A stretch of DNA of 64,000 nt from Roseiarcus sp963787135. Lineage in GTDB: Bacteria > Pseudomonadota > Alphaproteobacteria > Rhizobiales > Beijerinckiaceae. The DNA is taken from positions 25,675-89,674 of the forward strand of contig CAWBBW010000029.1 of assembly GCA_963787135.1 (NCBI GenBank). The letters run 5' to 3'. Below, in pieces: positions 25,556 through 34,876 of this stretch. A model generated the notes under the pieces. That model was not told the origin of the DNA. It saw only the letters and a program-made list of their open reading frames with translations, and ran no database searches. The position numbers and the translations under genes were made by a program. The first letter of the stretch is position 1, and each line of letters begins with the position of its first letter.

Positions 25556-26938
25556 ATGGGCTACCAAAGCGTCAACCCCGCCGACGGCAAAGTGCTGAAG
25601 ACGTTCAAGGACCTCACCGACAAGGAACTCGAGAGCAAGATTGCGGCCGCCGCGACCTGCTACGAAAGCTGGCGCCGCAAGACATACGCCGAGCGGGGCA
25701 AAATTGTCTCAAAAGCCGCCGCCCTGATGCATGCGAAGGTTGACGAGCTGGCGCACATCATGACGCTGGAGATGGGCAAGCGCATCAACGAGGCGCGCGG
25801 CGAGGTTGAATTCAGCTCCAGCATCCTCGCCTATTACGCCAAGAACGCCGAGCGCTTCCTGGCGAATGTCGAGCTCCATCCAAGCCTCGGCGACGGCCAT
25901 ATGGAGAGCAGCCCGCTCGGAGTGGTCTTCTGTGTCGAGCCCTGGAACTTTCCTTACTACCAGCTCGCCCGCGTCGCCGGTCCGCATTTGATGGCGGGCA
26001 ACGTCCTACTGGTGAAGCATGCGGGCATCGTGCCGCAATGCGCGATCGCCTTCGAGAAACTTTGGATCGAGGCGGGCGCGCCCGTCGGGCTCTACACCAA
26101 TCTCATGATCTCGCATGATCAGTCGGATCGCGTCGTCGACGACCCGCGCGTCAAAGGCGTAGCGCTGACTGGCAGTGTCGCAGCGGGCCAGAGCATCGCG
26201 GCGCGAGCCGGAAAGAACCTCAAGCCCTCTTCGATGGAGCTCGGCGGCAGCGATGCGTTCATCGTTCTCGACGACGCCGACCTCGAACACACGATCAAGT
26301 GGGCTGTTTGGGGCCGGATGTACAATACCGGCCAGACATGCTGCGCGGCGAAACGATTTATCGTTGTCGACAAGCTCGCCGACAAATTCCTGGAGAAGTT
26401 CAGAACGGCGCTTTCGAATCTAAAGCCCGGAGACCCGCTGGACGAGAAGACGACGCTCGGACCGCTGTCGTCGGAATCGGCCCTCGTCGACCTACTGAAG
26501 CAGGTCGATACGGCGGTCTCCCACGGCGCCAAGGTGCTGATGGGCGGCAAGCGGGTCGATCGCGCTGGATCGTTTATGCAGCCGACGATTTTGACCGACG
26601 TCATGCCTGAGAATCCGGCCTTCCGGGACGAGTTTTTTGGCCCGGTCGCGATGTTCTTCAGGGTCAAGGACGAGGATGCGGCGATCGCGCTCGCCAATGA
26701 CTCCGACTTCGGATTGGGCGGCTCCGTCTTCACCAGGGACCTTGCGCGCGGCAAGCGCGTGGCGAGCCGGGTCGAGACAGGCATGATGTTCATCAACAAC
26801 ATCTCCTGGTCTGACGCCGAATTGCCGTTCGGCGGCATCAAGGACTCCGGGTACGGACGCGAGCTCGGCGACATGGGCATCCAGCAGTTCGTAAACAAGA
26901 AGCTTGTTCGCTACGTTGCGGCCGAAGCGCCTGTGTGA
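25556..26938 (+). CDS. NAD(P)-dependent aldehyde dehydrogenase, succinate-semialdehyde dehydrogenase-like
   Basis: A 460-residue aldehyde dehydrogenase. The nucleotide and substrate landmarks are VEPWNFPYYQLARV, the catalytic Glu in SMELGGSDAFIVLDDADLEH and the catalytic Cys in NTGQTCCAAKRF. The C-terminal INNISWSDAELPFGGIKDSG block is typical of the succinate-semialdehyde branch, and 460 residues is its usual length. The ribosome site is AAGGAACAAGCT. It is cotranscribed with the preceding alcohol dehydrogenase. Substrate specificity cannot be fixed from sequence. Confidence 0.9.
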   Translation: MGYQSVNPADGKVLKTFKDLTDKELESKIAAAATCYESWRRKTYAERGKIVSKAAALMHAKVDELAHIMTLEMGKRINEARGEVEFSSSILAYYAKNAERFLANVELHPSLGDGHMESSPLGVVFCVEPWNFPYYQLARVAGPHLMAGNVLLVKHAGIVPQCAIAFEKLWIEAGAPVGLYTNLMISHDQSDRVVDDPRVKGVALTGSVAAGQSIAARAGKNLKPSSMELGGSDAFIVLDDADLEHTIKWAVWGRMYNTGQTCCAAKRFIVVDKLADKFLEKFRTALSNLKPGDPLDEKTTLGPLSSESALVDLLKQVDTAVSHGAKVLMGGKRVDRAGSFMQPTILTDVMPENPAFRDEFFGPVAMFFRVKDEDAAIALANDSDFGLGGSVFTRDLARGKRVASRVETGMMFINNISWSDAELPFGGIKDSGYGRELGDMGIQQFVNKKLVRYVAAEAPV

Positions 26939-26950
26939 GCCCAAATGGGT

Positions 26951-26978
26951 CGGCGTTCGGCTTAGCCGCCGAACGCCG
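26951..26978. terminator. hairpin after the aldehyde dehydrogenase gene
   Basis: An 11-base perfect stem, CGGCGTTCGGC pairing with GCCGAACGCCG, closes a 6-base loop 13 bases after the stop codon. No U-tract follows, so it may be a Rho-assisted terminator, an mRNA 3-prime stabiliser or an attenuating hairpin before the transhydrogenase genes. Confidence 0.5.
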
Positions 26979-27092
26979 CGGCAAACGCGATGAGGCGTTT
27001 CGCTCACCCCGAATTCCTCCTCGCCACGACCCCCCGCGGCGGTCCCTTCCAGCAAGCATCGCCCCGAGAATTGACCCGGAACTGGAGCCCCG

Positions 27093-28265
27093 ATGTATGT
27101 CAACGTCGCCGTCCTGAAGGAAACCCAGCCGCACGAACGGCGCGTGGCTCTGGCGCCATCGGTTGTTCCCAAGCTGATCAAGCTCGGGGCGAAGTTGCAC
27201 ATGCAGACGGGCGCGGGGGACGCGATCAGCCTCCCCGACTCCGCGTTCAAGGATGTCGCCTTCATCGCCGACCGCAAGGCCTTGGTCGCTGACGCAGACG
27301 TCGTCCTCGCCGTTCAGCCTCCGGCGCTGGAGGTGATCGACGCCATGCAGAAAGGCGCCATTCTCGTCTCATTCGTCTATGCGGATCATCAGCCGGCCCT
27401 GGTGAAGCGCCTGATCGAAAAGAAGATCACCTGCTTTGCCATGGAGAGGCTGCCGCGCATCACGCGTGCGCAGTCGATGGATGCGCTGTCGAGTCAATCG
27501 GCGCTTGCGGGCTACTATGCGGTGCAGCTCGGCGCCACCCATCTGCGTCGCGTTCTGCCGAAGATAACGACAGCCGCCGGAACCATAGGTCCAGCCAAGG
27601 TGCTGGTGATGGGGCTTGGCGTTGCGGGGCTCGAAGCTCTCGCCACAGCGCATCGCCTGGGCGCCGTGACCGAAGGTTACGACGTCCGGCCGGAAACCGG
27701 GGAACAGGCACTGTCGCTGGGCGCGACCTTCGTCGAAACCGGCGTCGACGCCCGCGGCAAAGGCGGCTACGCCCGCGAATTGACCCCTGAGGAAAAGACC
27801 AAGGTCGCCGCGGTGCTGACCAGGCACATCCAGGCGGCAGATCTCATAATCACCACCGCCGCCATTCCCGGCCGGCCATCGCCGAAGCTGATCAGCAAGA
27901 CGCAGGTCGCGGGGATGAAGGCGGGCGCCGTGATCGTCGACCTCTCCGCCGAGGGCGGCGGCAATTGCGAGGATACGCGACCTGGCGAAACGGCGGAGGT
28001 CGGCCGCGTGACGATCGTTGCGCCGCTCAACGTTCCCTCGCTCCTCGGCGAAGACGCGAGCGCGCTCTATTCGAAGAACCAGTTCAACCTGCTCGCGCTG
28101 ATGATGAAGGACAACATCATCACGATCGACTGGGCCGACGAGATTCTCGCCAGGACCGTGCTCACCCACGACGGCCAGATGAAGAACCAGGTCGCCAAGC
28201 CGCCCGTCAATTCCGACGGCGGCGGCAAGGCTCCGGCGGCCGAACCAGTCGAAGAAGTGGCCTGA
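27093..28265 (+). CDS. pntAA: proton-translocating NAD(P) transhydrogenase subunit alpha part 1
   Basis: A 390-residue soluble NAD(H)-binding subunit (domain I) of transhydrogenase. It opens MYVNVAVLKETQPHERRVAL, typical of the alanine dehydrogenase/PNT N-terminal fold, and has the NAD-binding VLVMGLGVAGLEALATAHRLGA-type region near residue 170 and the mobile-loop tyrosine region KGGYARELTPEE. The membrane segments are on the separate pntAB, the three-gene arrangement usual in alphaproteobacteria. A GGAG ribosome site precedes the ATG. The complex uses the proton gradient to make NADPH from NADH. Confidence 0.93.
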   Translation: MYVNVAVLKETQPHERRVALAPSVVPKLIKLGAKLHMQTGAGDAISLPDSAFKDVAFIADRKALVADADVVLAVQPPALEVIDAMQKGAILVSFVYADHQPALVKRLIEKKITCFAMERLPRITRAQSMDALSSQSALAGYYAVQLGATHLRRVLPKITTAAGTIGPAKVLVMGLGVAGLEALATAHRLGAVTEGYDVRPETGEQALSLGATFVETGVDARGKGGYARELTPEEKTKVAAVLTRHIQAADLIITTAAIPGRPSPKLISKTQVAGMKAGAVIVDLSAEGGGNCEDTRPGETAEVGRVTIVAPLNVPSLLGEDASALYSKNQFNLLALMMKDNIITIDWADEILARTVLTHDGQMKNQVAKPPVNSDGGGKAPAAEPVEEVA

Positions 28266-28285
28266 GCCGAAAACAGGAGATCGCC

Positions 28286-28636
28286 ATGGACTTCGCAATC
28301 TCAATCAGCGGCTTTGTCGCCCTATATGTCTTCATGCTTGCTGCCTTCGCGGGCTGGGTGATCATCGGCCACGTGCCGGCGATCCTCCACACGCCGCTGA
28401 TGTCGGGTTCGAATTTCGTTCACGGCATTGTCGTGGTCGGCGGGATTTTCGCGCTCCTCAACGCGAGCACCGTGCTGGAGCAGGCGATCGGCTTCTTCGC
28501 CGTGCTGCTCGGCGCCGGCAACGCCGCCGGCGGCTACGCCGTCACCCGCCGGATGCTCGCCATGTTCCAGACGAGCGGAGCGCGCCCGAAACTCGTTCAC
28601 GCTCACGCCCGGACCCATCGCGCGAAGAAGAGCTGA
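28286..28636 (+). CDS. pntAB: proton-translocating NAD(P) transhydrogenase subunit alpha part 2
   Basis: A 116-residue membrane protein with three to four hydrophobic segments: FVALYVFMLAAFAGWVIIGHV, then FVHGIVVVGGIFALLNAS and AIGFFAVLLGAGNAAGGYAV. HTPLMSGSNFVHGIVVVGG is the conserved PntAB membrane signature. It starts at the ATG 28286 with a CAGGAG ribosome site, 20 bases after pntAA, and pntB follows 9 bases after its stop. Confidence 0.92.
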   Translation: MDFAISISGFVALYVFMLAAFAGWVIIGHVPAILHTPLMSGSNFVHGIVVVGGIFALLNASTVLEQAIGFFAVLLGAGNAAGGYAVTRRMLAMFQTSGARPKLVHAHARTHRAKKS

Positions 28637-28645
28637 GGAACCGAG

Positions 28646-30097
28646 ATGCTCGTCATGATCCCGCAACTCGTCATTGGCCTCATCGATCTCACGGCGGCCT
28701 TTCTCTTCATGTACGGGCTCCAGCGAATGTCCTCGCCGGCCACCGCGCCGTCGGGGATACTGGTCGCCGGCGTCGGCATGCTGGCCGCTGTCCTCGCGAG
28801 CTTCCTCTATGCTTTCAGCGTCAGCGCGGCCGCTGAGCCTCATCTCTTCGTCAACGTCGGCCTTGCCCTGATCGCGCTGATCGTCGGGGGCGGTGTCGCC
28901 TGGTGGAGCGGCAAGAGGGTCGCGATGACCGCCATGCCGCAGATGGTGGCCCTTTACAATGGCATGGGCGGCGGCGCGGCCGGCGCGATAGCTGCTGTCG
29001 AGTTGTTTGGCGGCAAGTCCCAGGGCGTGGCGCAACTCGGGGTTACGCTTTTGGGCGCGCTAATCGGCGCGGTGTCGTTATCCGGCTCGCTGATCGCCTG
29101 GGCCAAGCTCGATGGCGTGATCAAGAATCCGCTGCGCGTGCGAGGCCAGCAGGCCTTCAACGCGCTGGTCCTGCTCGCTACCCTCGCCGTCGGCGGGTAT
29201 ATCGGGTTTGCGGCTGAAAGCGGCGCCGATCCGCTGATCGCAATGCCCGTTCTCATCACTCTCTTCTTTGGGCTCGCGCTTGTCTTCGGCGTTCTGATGA
29301 CGCTTCCGATCGGCGGGGCCGATATGCCGGTCGTCATCTCGATCTACAACGCCTTCACTGGCCTCGCCGTCGGCCTCGGCGGCTACGTCCTGCAAAACCC
29401 GGCGATGATGATCGCCGGCATGGTGGTCGGCGCCGCTGGCATGCTGCTCACGCTGCTCATGGCGAAGGCCATGAATCGCTCGGTGACGAACGTGCTCTTC
29501 ACCAATTTCGGTGAGGCGCCGAAGCACAAGCAGGGCGCCATTAAAGGCAGCCTGAAGCCGGTCGATGCGGGCGACGCGGGCATCTTCATGCGCTACGCCA
29601 AGGAGGTCATCATCGTGCCGGGCTACGGCCTCGCGGTCGCGCAAGGCCAGCAAAAGCTCTACGAATTCGTCAAGCTGCTGCAGGCGGCGGGAGTCAAGGT
29701 CAAGTTCGCCATCCATCCGGTGGCCGGCCGCATGCCGGGCCAGATGGACGTGCTGCTGGCCGAGGCCGGCGTGCCCTACGATCTCATCTTTCAGCTCGAG
29801 GATATCAACGACGAGTTCGCCAACGCGGATGTCGCGCTCGTCATCGGCGCCAATGACGTGGTGAACCCGGCCGCCCGCACCGACAAATCCTCGCCCATCT
29901 TCGGCATGCCGATCCTCAACGCCGACAAGGCCAAGAAGGTTTATGTCGTCAAGCGCGGCCAGGGCAAAGGCTACGCCGGCATCGTCAACGCACTGTTCTA
30001 CGGCGACAATTGCGACATGGTCTACGGCGATGCCCAGGCGGTGCTGGTCAAGATGATCGAGGCTGTTCGCGGCCTTGGGACGGCGGCCGCCGCATAA
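28646..30097 (+). CDS. pntB: proton-translocating NAD(P) transhydrogenase subunit beta
   Basis: A 483-residue subunit. The N-terminal two thirds consist of about eight or nine hydrophobic helices, with the conserved AMPQMVALYNGMGGGAAGAIA. The C-terminal NADP(H)-binding domain III carries VIIVPGYGLAVAQGQ, HPVAGRMPGQMDVLLAEAGVPY, VIGANDVVNPAA and YVVKRGQGKGYAG. All are hallmarks of PntB. The ribosome site is GAGGAACCGAG. It completes the pnt operon. Confidence 0.95.
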   Translation: MLVMIPQLVIGLIDLTAAFLFMYGLQRMSSPATAPSGILVAGVGMLAAVLASFLYAFSVSAAAEPHLFVNVGLALIALIVGGGVAWWSGKRVAMTAMPQMVALYNGMGGGAAGAIAAVELFGGKSQGVAQLGVTLLGALIGAVSLSGSLIAWAKLDGVIKNPLRVRGQQAFNALVLLATLAVGGYIGFAAESGADPLIAMPVLITLFFGLALVFGVLMTLPIGGADMPVVISIYNAFTGLAVGLGGYVLQNPAMMIAGMVVGAAGMLLTLLMAKAMNRSVTNVLFTNFGEAPKHKQGAIKGSLKPVDAGDAGIFMRYAKEVIIVPGYGLAVAQGQQKLYEFVKLLQAAGVKVKFAIHPVAGRMPGQMDVLLAEAGVPYDLIFQLEDINDEFANADVALVIGANDVVNPAARTDKSSPIFGMPILNADKAKKVYVVKRGQGKGYAGIVNALFYGDNCDMVYGDAQAVLVKMIEAVRGLGTAAAA

Positions 30098-30148
30098 TCC
30101 TAGTTCACCCCGGAAGCAACGACGCACTCAAGACTTGGAGATGGAAAA

Positions 30149-31246
30149 ATGACACGCACAATGCACGCCGCCGTCGTCGAACAGTTCGGCAAACCCCTCA
30201 TGTTCCGCGAGCTCGATATTCCGACCCCCGGTCCCGGTCAGATACTGGTCAAGACCGAAGCCTGCGGCGTCTGCCACACGGATCTCCACGCCGCCACCGG
30301 CGACTGGCCCGTCAAGCCCAAAGTCCCGTTCATCCCCGGCCACGAAGCGATCGGTCGTGTCGTCGCGCTGGGCGCTGGCGTCACCATCGTCAAGGAGGGC
30401 GACCGAGTTGGCGTGCCGTGGCTCTACTCGGCCTGCGGCCATTGCGAGCATTGTCTATCAGCCTGGGAGACGGTCTGCGCCGAAGCGGAGTTCGGCGGCT
30501 ACACGAAGAACGGCGGCTTTGCCGAATACCTTCTCGCCGATCCCAACTACGTCGCCCATATTCCGGCGAACCTCAATCCCAAGCAGGCGGCGCCGATCAT
30601 CTGCGCCGGCATAACGACCTACAAGGGCATCAAGGAGACCAAGGCTAAGGCTGGCGAGTGGATCGTCATATCCGGCGCGGGCGGTCTTGGACACCTCGCC
30701 ATTCAATACGCCAAAATCATGGGGCTTCAGGTTTGCGCCGTCGACATCGAAGACGGCAAACTTGCGCTGGCCAAAAAGCTCGGCGCCGATCTCGTCGTCA
30801 ACGCCAAGCATCCCGACGCCGGCGAAGCTGTGAAGAAGGGCACCAACGGCGGCGCTCACGGCGTCTTGATCACCGCTCCCTCGCTCGGCGCCTTCAAGCA
30901 AGGCGTCGGCATGACGCGGAAGCGCGGAACCTGCGTGCTGGTCGGGCTGCCGCCAGGCGACTTTCCTGTTCCTCTATTCGACATCGTGGCGAACTGCATC
31001 ACTATCCGCGGCTCCTTCGTCGGGACGCGCGAAGACATGGCGGAGACGCTGGCCTTTGCCGCTGAGGGCAAGGTCAAAGCCGACATCGAGCTGCAGCCGC
31101 TCTCGGCGATCAACACGATCTTCGATCGACTCGAGCATGGTAAGGTTGCGGGTCGCGTGGTGCTGGATTTCATTGGGGCCGAGGCCGATAAGCAAACTCC
31201 ATCGACCCGCTCCAGCAGGAAATTGGAGACAACAACCGCCGGTTAA
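30149..31246 (+). CDS. adhP: zinc-dependent alcohol dehydrogenase, AdhP type
   Basis: A 365-residue zinc alcohol dehydrogenase closely matching the propanol-preferring AdhP group. It has catalytic zinc ligands in ACGVCHTDLHAATGDWP and PGHEAIGRVVALG, and a structural zinc site in SACGHCEHCLSAWETVC. The NAD-binding block is ISGAGGLGHLAIQYAKIMGL with Asp in AVDIEDGK. It lies 51 bases after pntB on the same strand. The last 20 residues, rich in Ser/Thr/Arg, extend beyond the usual AdhP end. Role: interconversion of short primary alcohols and aldehydes with NADH. Confidence 0.9.
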   Translation: MTRTMHAAVVEQFGKPLMFRELDIPTPGPGQILVKTEACGVCHTDLHAATGDWPVKPKVPFIPGHEAIGRVVALGAGVTIVKEGDRVGVPWLYSACGHCEHCLSAWETVCAEAEFGGYTKNGGFAEYLLADPNYVAHIPANLNPKQAAPIICAGITTYKGIKETKAKAGEWIVISGAGGLGHLAIQYAKIMGLQVCAVDIEDGKLALAKKLGADLVVNAKHPDAGEAVKKGTNGGAHGVLITAPSLGAFKQGVGMTRKRGTCVLVGLPPGDFPVPLFDIVANCITIRGSFVGTREDMAETLAFAAEGKVKADIELQPLSAINTIFDRLEHGKVAGRVVLDFIGAEADKQTPSTRSSRKLETTTAG

Positions 31247-31275
31247 GTGCAGCCAACCCAGTTTGAGTTGGCAAG

Positions 31276-31298
31276 ACCGGCGCGACGTTCGCGCCGGT
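31276..31298. terminator. hairpin between convergent adhP and antiporter operons
   Basis: The ten-base arms ACCGGCGCGA and TCGCGCCGGT pair perfectly around a 3-base loop. It lies 30 bases past adhP and about 95 bases past the antiporter operon, so it could stop transcription from both sides. No long U-tract is present. Confidence 0.6.
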
Positions 31299-31393
31299 CG
31301 ATTGCGCTCCCGGCTTGACGCGCGCGCCGCCGAGGTCCGATCGATCAGGACGGCTAACCCTGCCAGCATCGAAGCAGTCGCGCGGCGTGACAC

Positions 31394-33027
31394 TCAACCT
31401 CCGTACGCGGCCATCGCGGCCAGAACGAGGGCGATCGTGAGGAGCGCCAGGCTGGCTGCCGGCCATTGGCGAAGCCGCGCGTCGAGGCTCTCGAAGAATC
31501 CGCTTAAAGCAAAACTTGCCTTGAACGCGGCCTCGGCCGCAACGACCGTGTCGCCTTCGGGAATGCGCGGGAGGTTCGCCCCCCAGCGCCGAAGCGCCAG
31601 CGCCAGCGCGGCGCCGATGACGATCGGCCATGAGCCCGTCCCACAACTTGGCGAAGGTCACCGACTCCGATAGCTCGCCGACGGCGGGATAGAGGAGCCA
31701 AGGGATCAAAATCGCTCCGAGCGCGATCGCCGGCCAAAACCGCACGATAAAGGACGGCGTCTCCGCCGCTTCCTCACGAGGTTCCATGCGCGCAAGACGC
31801 ATCAGGAAATGCAGCATCAAAAGCGCGCTTCCCGCCGCGGAAAAATTGGCGAGGCTCGCGGCGACACCGTCGCCGAGCGGGCCCTTGACCGCAAGTTTCG
31901 CCAGCGCGCCGCCGGTGAAGGGCAGTCCGGCGAGGCTCAGCGCCAGCACCCCCGTTAAAACCAGAGGCCACCGGTTGCGGCGGACATCCGTCGCGGCGGC
32001 GACGCCGACGGCGAGAAAGAGCGCGCCCTTCACCAGCACATGATTGGCGGCGTAAAAGGCGACCTTGGGTGGCGCGCTCACGTCCCCCGAAGCGAGCGCC
32101 ATGCCGATGACCGCGGCGATCACGCCCATCTGGCTGATGCTGGAGTAGGCGAGCACGGTCTTCGGATTCTGCTGCGTGATCCCGATGGCCACGCCGTAGA
32201 AGGCGGAGACAAAACCGATGACCACGAGCGCCTCGCCCCAGCCTTGCATCGGCGCGGCGAAAGGCAGAAAGCGGATGAGGGCGATCACGCCCGCCTTCAC
32301 CGCGGCTCCGCTCAACACCGCCGCCGCGGGTATCGGCGCCGCGGTATAGGTCAGCGGCATCCAGCCGTTCAGCGGCGCGAGCGCCATCTTCATGCCGAAG
32401 CCGGCGATCACGAGCGCGATCGCGCCGTCGCGCCAGGGCGAGGCCGGCAGCGCCGCCATGACGTCGCCGATCCGCAGACTGCCATTGGGCTCGCCCGCCG
32501 CGAGCAGCGCGAAGGCCATCAGCAGCAGCGCCTCGCCGAGTATGGTGAAGGCCATGTAGACCCCGCCCGCGCGTGTCGACGAGCGCGCGCCGTCGCGGAC
32601 GATGAGCTCATAGGCCGGGATGCTGACGAGCGCATAGACAAGATAGAAGGTGAGAAGATCGGCGGCGATAAAAACGCCGAGACTTCCCGTCATCGTCAGG
32701 AGCCACGAAATCGCGAAGCGTTCGCTAACGCCTCGTCCTTCGCCGGAAAACGTCGCGGCGCCGACGACGATCCAAAGGAGCGAAGCGACGGCGAGCAGGA
32801 GCCCGCCCGGCAGGTCGAGTTTGAGGCTCATGCGCAGCGCGGGCGCCTCGAACGCAAACGGGCCGCCGGCGATCGCGAGGATCGCGGCGATCGAGCGCGG
32901 GAACCGGCGCGAGCCATTGCAGCGCCAGCGCCTGAGCGCGCAAGCCGTCCGAGAGGCACGCCGCCAGGAAGAGGAGCGGGACGATCAGCGTCGCGGCGAT
33001 GAGCCAGGGGCCGAGCACTTCGGTCAT
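31394..33027 (-). pseudogene. proton-conducting antiporter subunit (second MrpD/NuoN-like), split by two apparent one-base insertions
   Basis: The ATG at 33025-33027 overlaps the stop of the preceding subunit gene (ATGA). The N-terminus reads MTEVLGPWLIAATLIVPLLF. An extra base near 32892 then shifts the frame. Removing it gives APVPALIAAILAIAGGPFAF and joins smoothly to the long central frame, whose NuoN-type helices include FYLVYALVSIPAYELIV, GFGMKMALAPLNGWMPL, the lysine-containing VLSGAAVKAGVIALIRF and VLAYSSISQMGVI. A second extra base near 31625 scrambles the C-terminus; removing it gives DGLMAIVIGAALALALRRWG and a stop at 31394-31396. Corrected length is 543 residues. It may be an intact gene with sequence errors rather than a true pseudogene. 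Confidence 0.75.
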
Positions 33028-34535
33028 TGAAGCGCCGCCGCCGCGGCCGTTCGGCCGACCTGAAGAAAGTCGAAAAACGATTGCGGCGCGAAACCGAGCG
33101 CCACCGCCACGATCGCCAGCGCCAGCGCGATCGCCTCGCGGCTCCGTTGCGGCGGCGCCTTGAGAGCGACCGCGCCATCCGCGAGCGCCGCAGCCAGGAT
33201 GCGATAGACGTATCCGGCGGCGAGCAGCCCGCCGGCCAGCATCACGACCGCCCACGGCCACTGGCCGGACGCGACCGAGGCCCGCAGCAGCAGCCATTTC
33301 GCGGCGAAGCCGCCGCTCGGCGGCAAGCCCATCAGCGACAGTCCGCCGAGTCCAAGGGCGAAGAAGGTCGCGGGCATCGCGCGGCCGGCGCCGGCGAACT
33401 CGGCGATCCGGTCATGCCCGAGCAATTCGGCGACGAGGCCCGCCGCCATGAACATCGCCGCCTTGGCGAAGGCGTGCGAGAGGGTCTGCATCATTCCGCC
33501 GCCCCACCCGTCGGCGACCCACGGATGCGCGCCGGAGGCCAGCGGGAAGATCAGGAAGAGGTAGCCGATCTGCGCCAGCGTCGAATAGGCAATCAGGAGC
33601 TTCAGCCGTTCCTGCCTCAGCGCAAGCACGCTGCCAAACAGGATCGCGGCTGAGCCGAGCGTCCCGAGAACCGCCTCCGCCGCGCTCCCCGGAAGAGCCG
33701 GCAGCACGTAGAACCAGAGGCGAATGGTCAGGAAGAACGAGCCTTTGACCACCAGTCCGGAGAGCACCGCGCTTGCGGCGGCCGGCGCATTGGCGTGCGC
33801 CGGAGGCAGCCACAGATGCAACGGAAAGAGCGCAGTCTTTGCAAGCAGTCCAGCCGTCATCAGGCCGGCCGCGAGCCAGACGGCGGGGATCGCCCGGACG
33901 CGCTCCGAAAGCAGGACAATGTCGAGCGTTCCATAGGCTCCGTAGATGAGCGCGGCGCCGAGCAGGTAGAAGACGGAGCCGAAGAGCGCAAACAGAAGGT
34001 AGCGAAGCGCCGCGACCAGCGTCTCCGGCTTTCCTCCGAGGCAGACGAGCGGGACCGCCGCGAAGGTCAAGAGTTCCAGCGCGACATAGAGATTGAAAAG
34101 GTCCCCGCCGACGAAAAGAATGGTCAGCGCGGCCCAGATCGCCTGGATGAGGATCCAGAAGGCGAGCGGGGCGCGCGCTTCCGTCACGCCCTCCGGCGTG
34201 GAGAAATTGGCGCGGGCGTAAAAGCCAGCGGCCCCGATCACCAGGGCCGCCGTCACCAGCATGACGCATGATATGCCGTCGGCGCGAAGCGCGATGCCGA
34301 GCGGGGGCGGAAGTCCGGCGACGTTATAGACGAGCGGCGCGCCGGTGCGCCAAACAAGAACGGCGATAGCCGTAGCAATGGCAAGCCCGATCGGCGTGAG
34401 GCCGAGCGCGACGCGTTCGGCGAACCGCCCGCCGAGCACGAACGACAGCAGGATCCCGGCGCATGGCGCCAGGATCGCGAGCACCAGCAGAGACCCGCCG
34501 GCTGTCGCCGCCAGAGCCGGAGGCGTCTCGATCAT
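33024..34535 (-). CDS. cation/proton antiporter subunit D (MrpD/MnhD-like)
   Basis: A 503-residue polytopic membrane protein of the proton-conducting NuoL/M/N and MrpA/D superfamily, with about 13-14 hydrophobic helices. Key charged residues in membrane segments include the Glu in NLYVALELLTFAAVPLV, the Lys in GLLAKTALFPLHLWLPPAHA and the Lys in VLSGLVVKGSFFL. It overlaps both neighbours by the ATGA pattern. Together with subunits B, C, E, F and G it should form an Mrp/Mnh-type sodium(potassium)/proton antiporter. Confidence 0.9.
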   Translation of the reverse strand: MIETPPALAATAGGSLLVLAILAPCAGILLSFVLGGRFAERVALGLTPIGLAIATAIAVLVWRTGAPLVYNVAGLPPPLGIALRADGISCVMLVTAALVIGAAGFYARANFSTPEGVTEARAPLAFWILIQAIWAALTILFVGGDLFNLYVALELLTFAAVPLVCLGGKPETLVAALRYLLFALFGSVFYLLGAALIYGAYGTLDIVLLSERVRAIPAVWLAAGLMTAGLLAKTALFPLHLWLPPAHANAPAAASAVLSGLVVKGSFFLTIRLWFYVLPALPGSAAEAVLGTLGSAAILFGSVLALRQERLKLLIAYSTLAQIGYLFLIFPLASGAHPWVADGWGGGMMQTLSHAFAKAAMFMAAGLVAELLGHDRIAEFAGAGRAMPATFFALGLGGLSLMGLPPSGGFAAKWLLLRASVASGQWPWAVVMLAGGLLAAGYVYRILAAALADGAVALKAPPQRSREAIALALAIVAVALGFAPQSFFDFLQVGRTAAAAALQ

Positions 34536-34876
34536 GGGGCGGCGGCTCCACCGTCGGGAGGCTTCGTTGGGGCGTTGGGATCGAGCGCCACATTCCCGGT
34601 CTCTTCCTGGAGGCGAAGGATCAAGGCCACTGCAAGCGCGCTGGCCGCGAAGGCGACGACGATGCCGGTGATCACCATCGCCTGCGGGACCGGATCGAAA
34701 GGGAAGCCAGCCGCCGCGCCCCGGCGCGCGACAATCCCGAACACAAGGAAGACGCCGCTGCCGATCAGATTGAAGGCGAGAACCTTGCGAAGCGGCTGCG
34801 GGTTGACGATGAGGCCGTAGAGCCCGAGCCCGACCAGCGCCGCCCCCACGAGCCCCGCCAGCGTCGCCGCGCTCAT
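34532..34876 (-). CDS. cation/proton antiporter subunit C (MrpC/MnhC/NuoK-like)
   Basis: A 114-residue protein with three hydrophobic helices and the NuoK-like core LIVNPQPLRKVLAFNLIGSGVF, followed by DPVPQAMVITGIVVAFAASAL, the MrpC signature. The ATG at 34874-34876 overlaps the stop of the B subunit gene by four bases, and its own stop overlaps the D subunit start. The last 20 residues are hydrophilic and Pro/Gly-rich. Confidence 0.9.
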   Translation of the reverse strand: MSAATLAGLVGAALVGLGLYGLIVNPQPLRKVLAFNLIGSGVFLVFGIVARRGAAAGFPFDPVPQAMVITGIVVAFAASALAVALILRLQEETGNVALDPNAPTKPPDGGAAAP

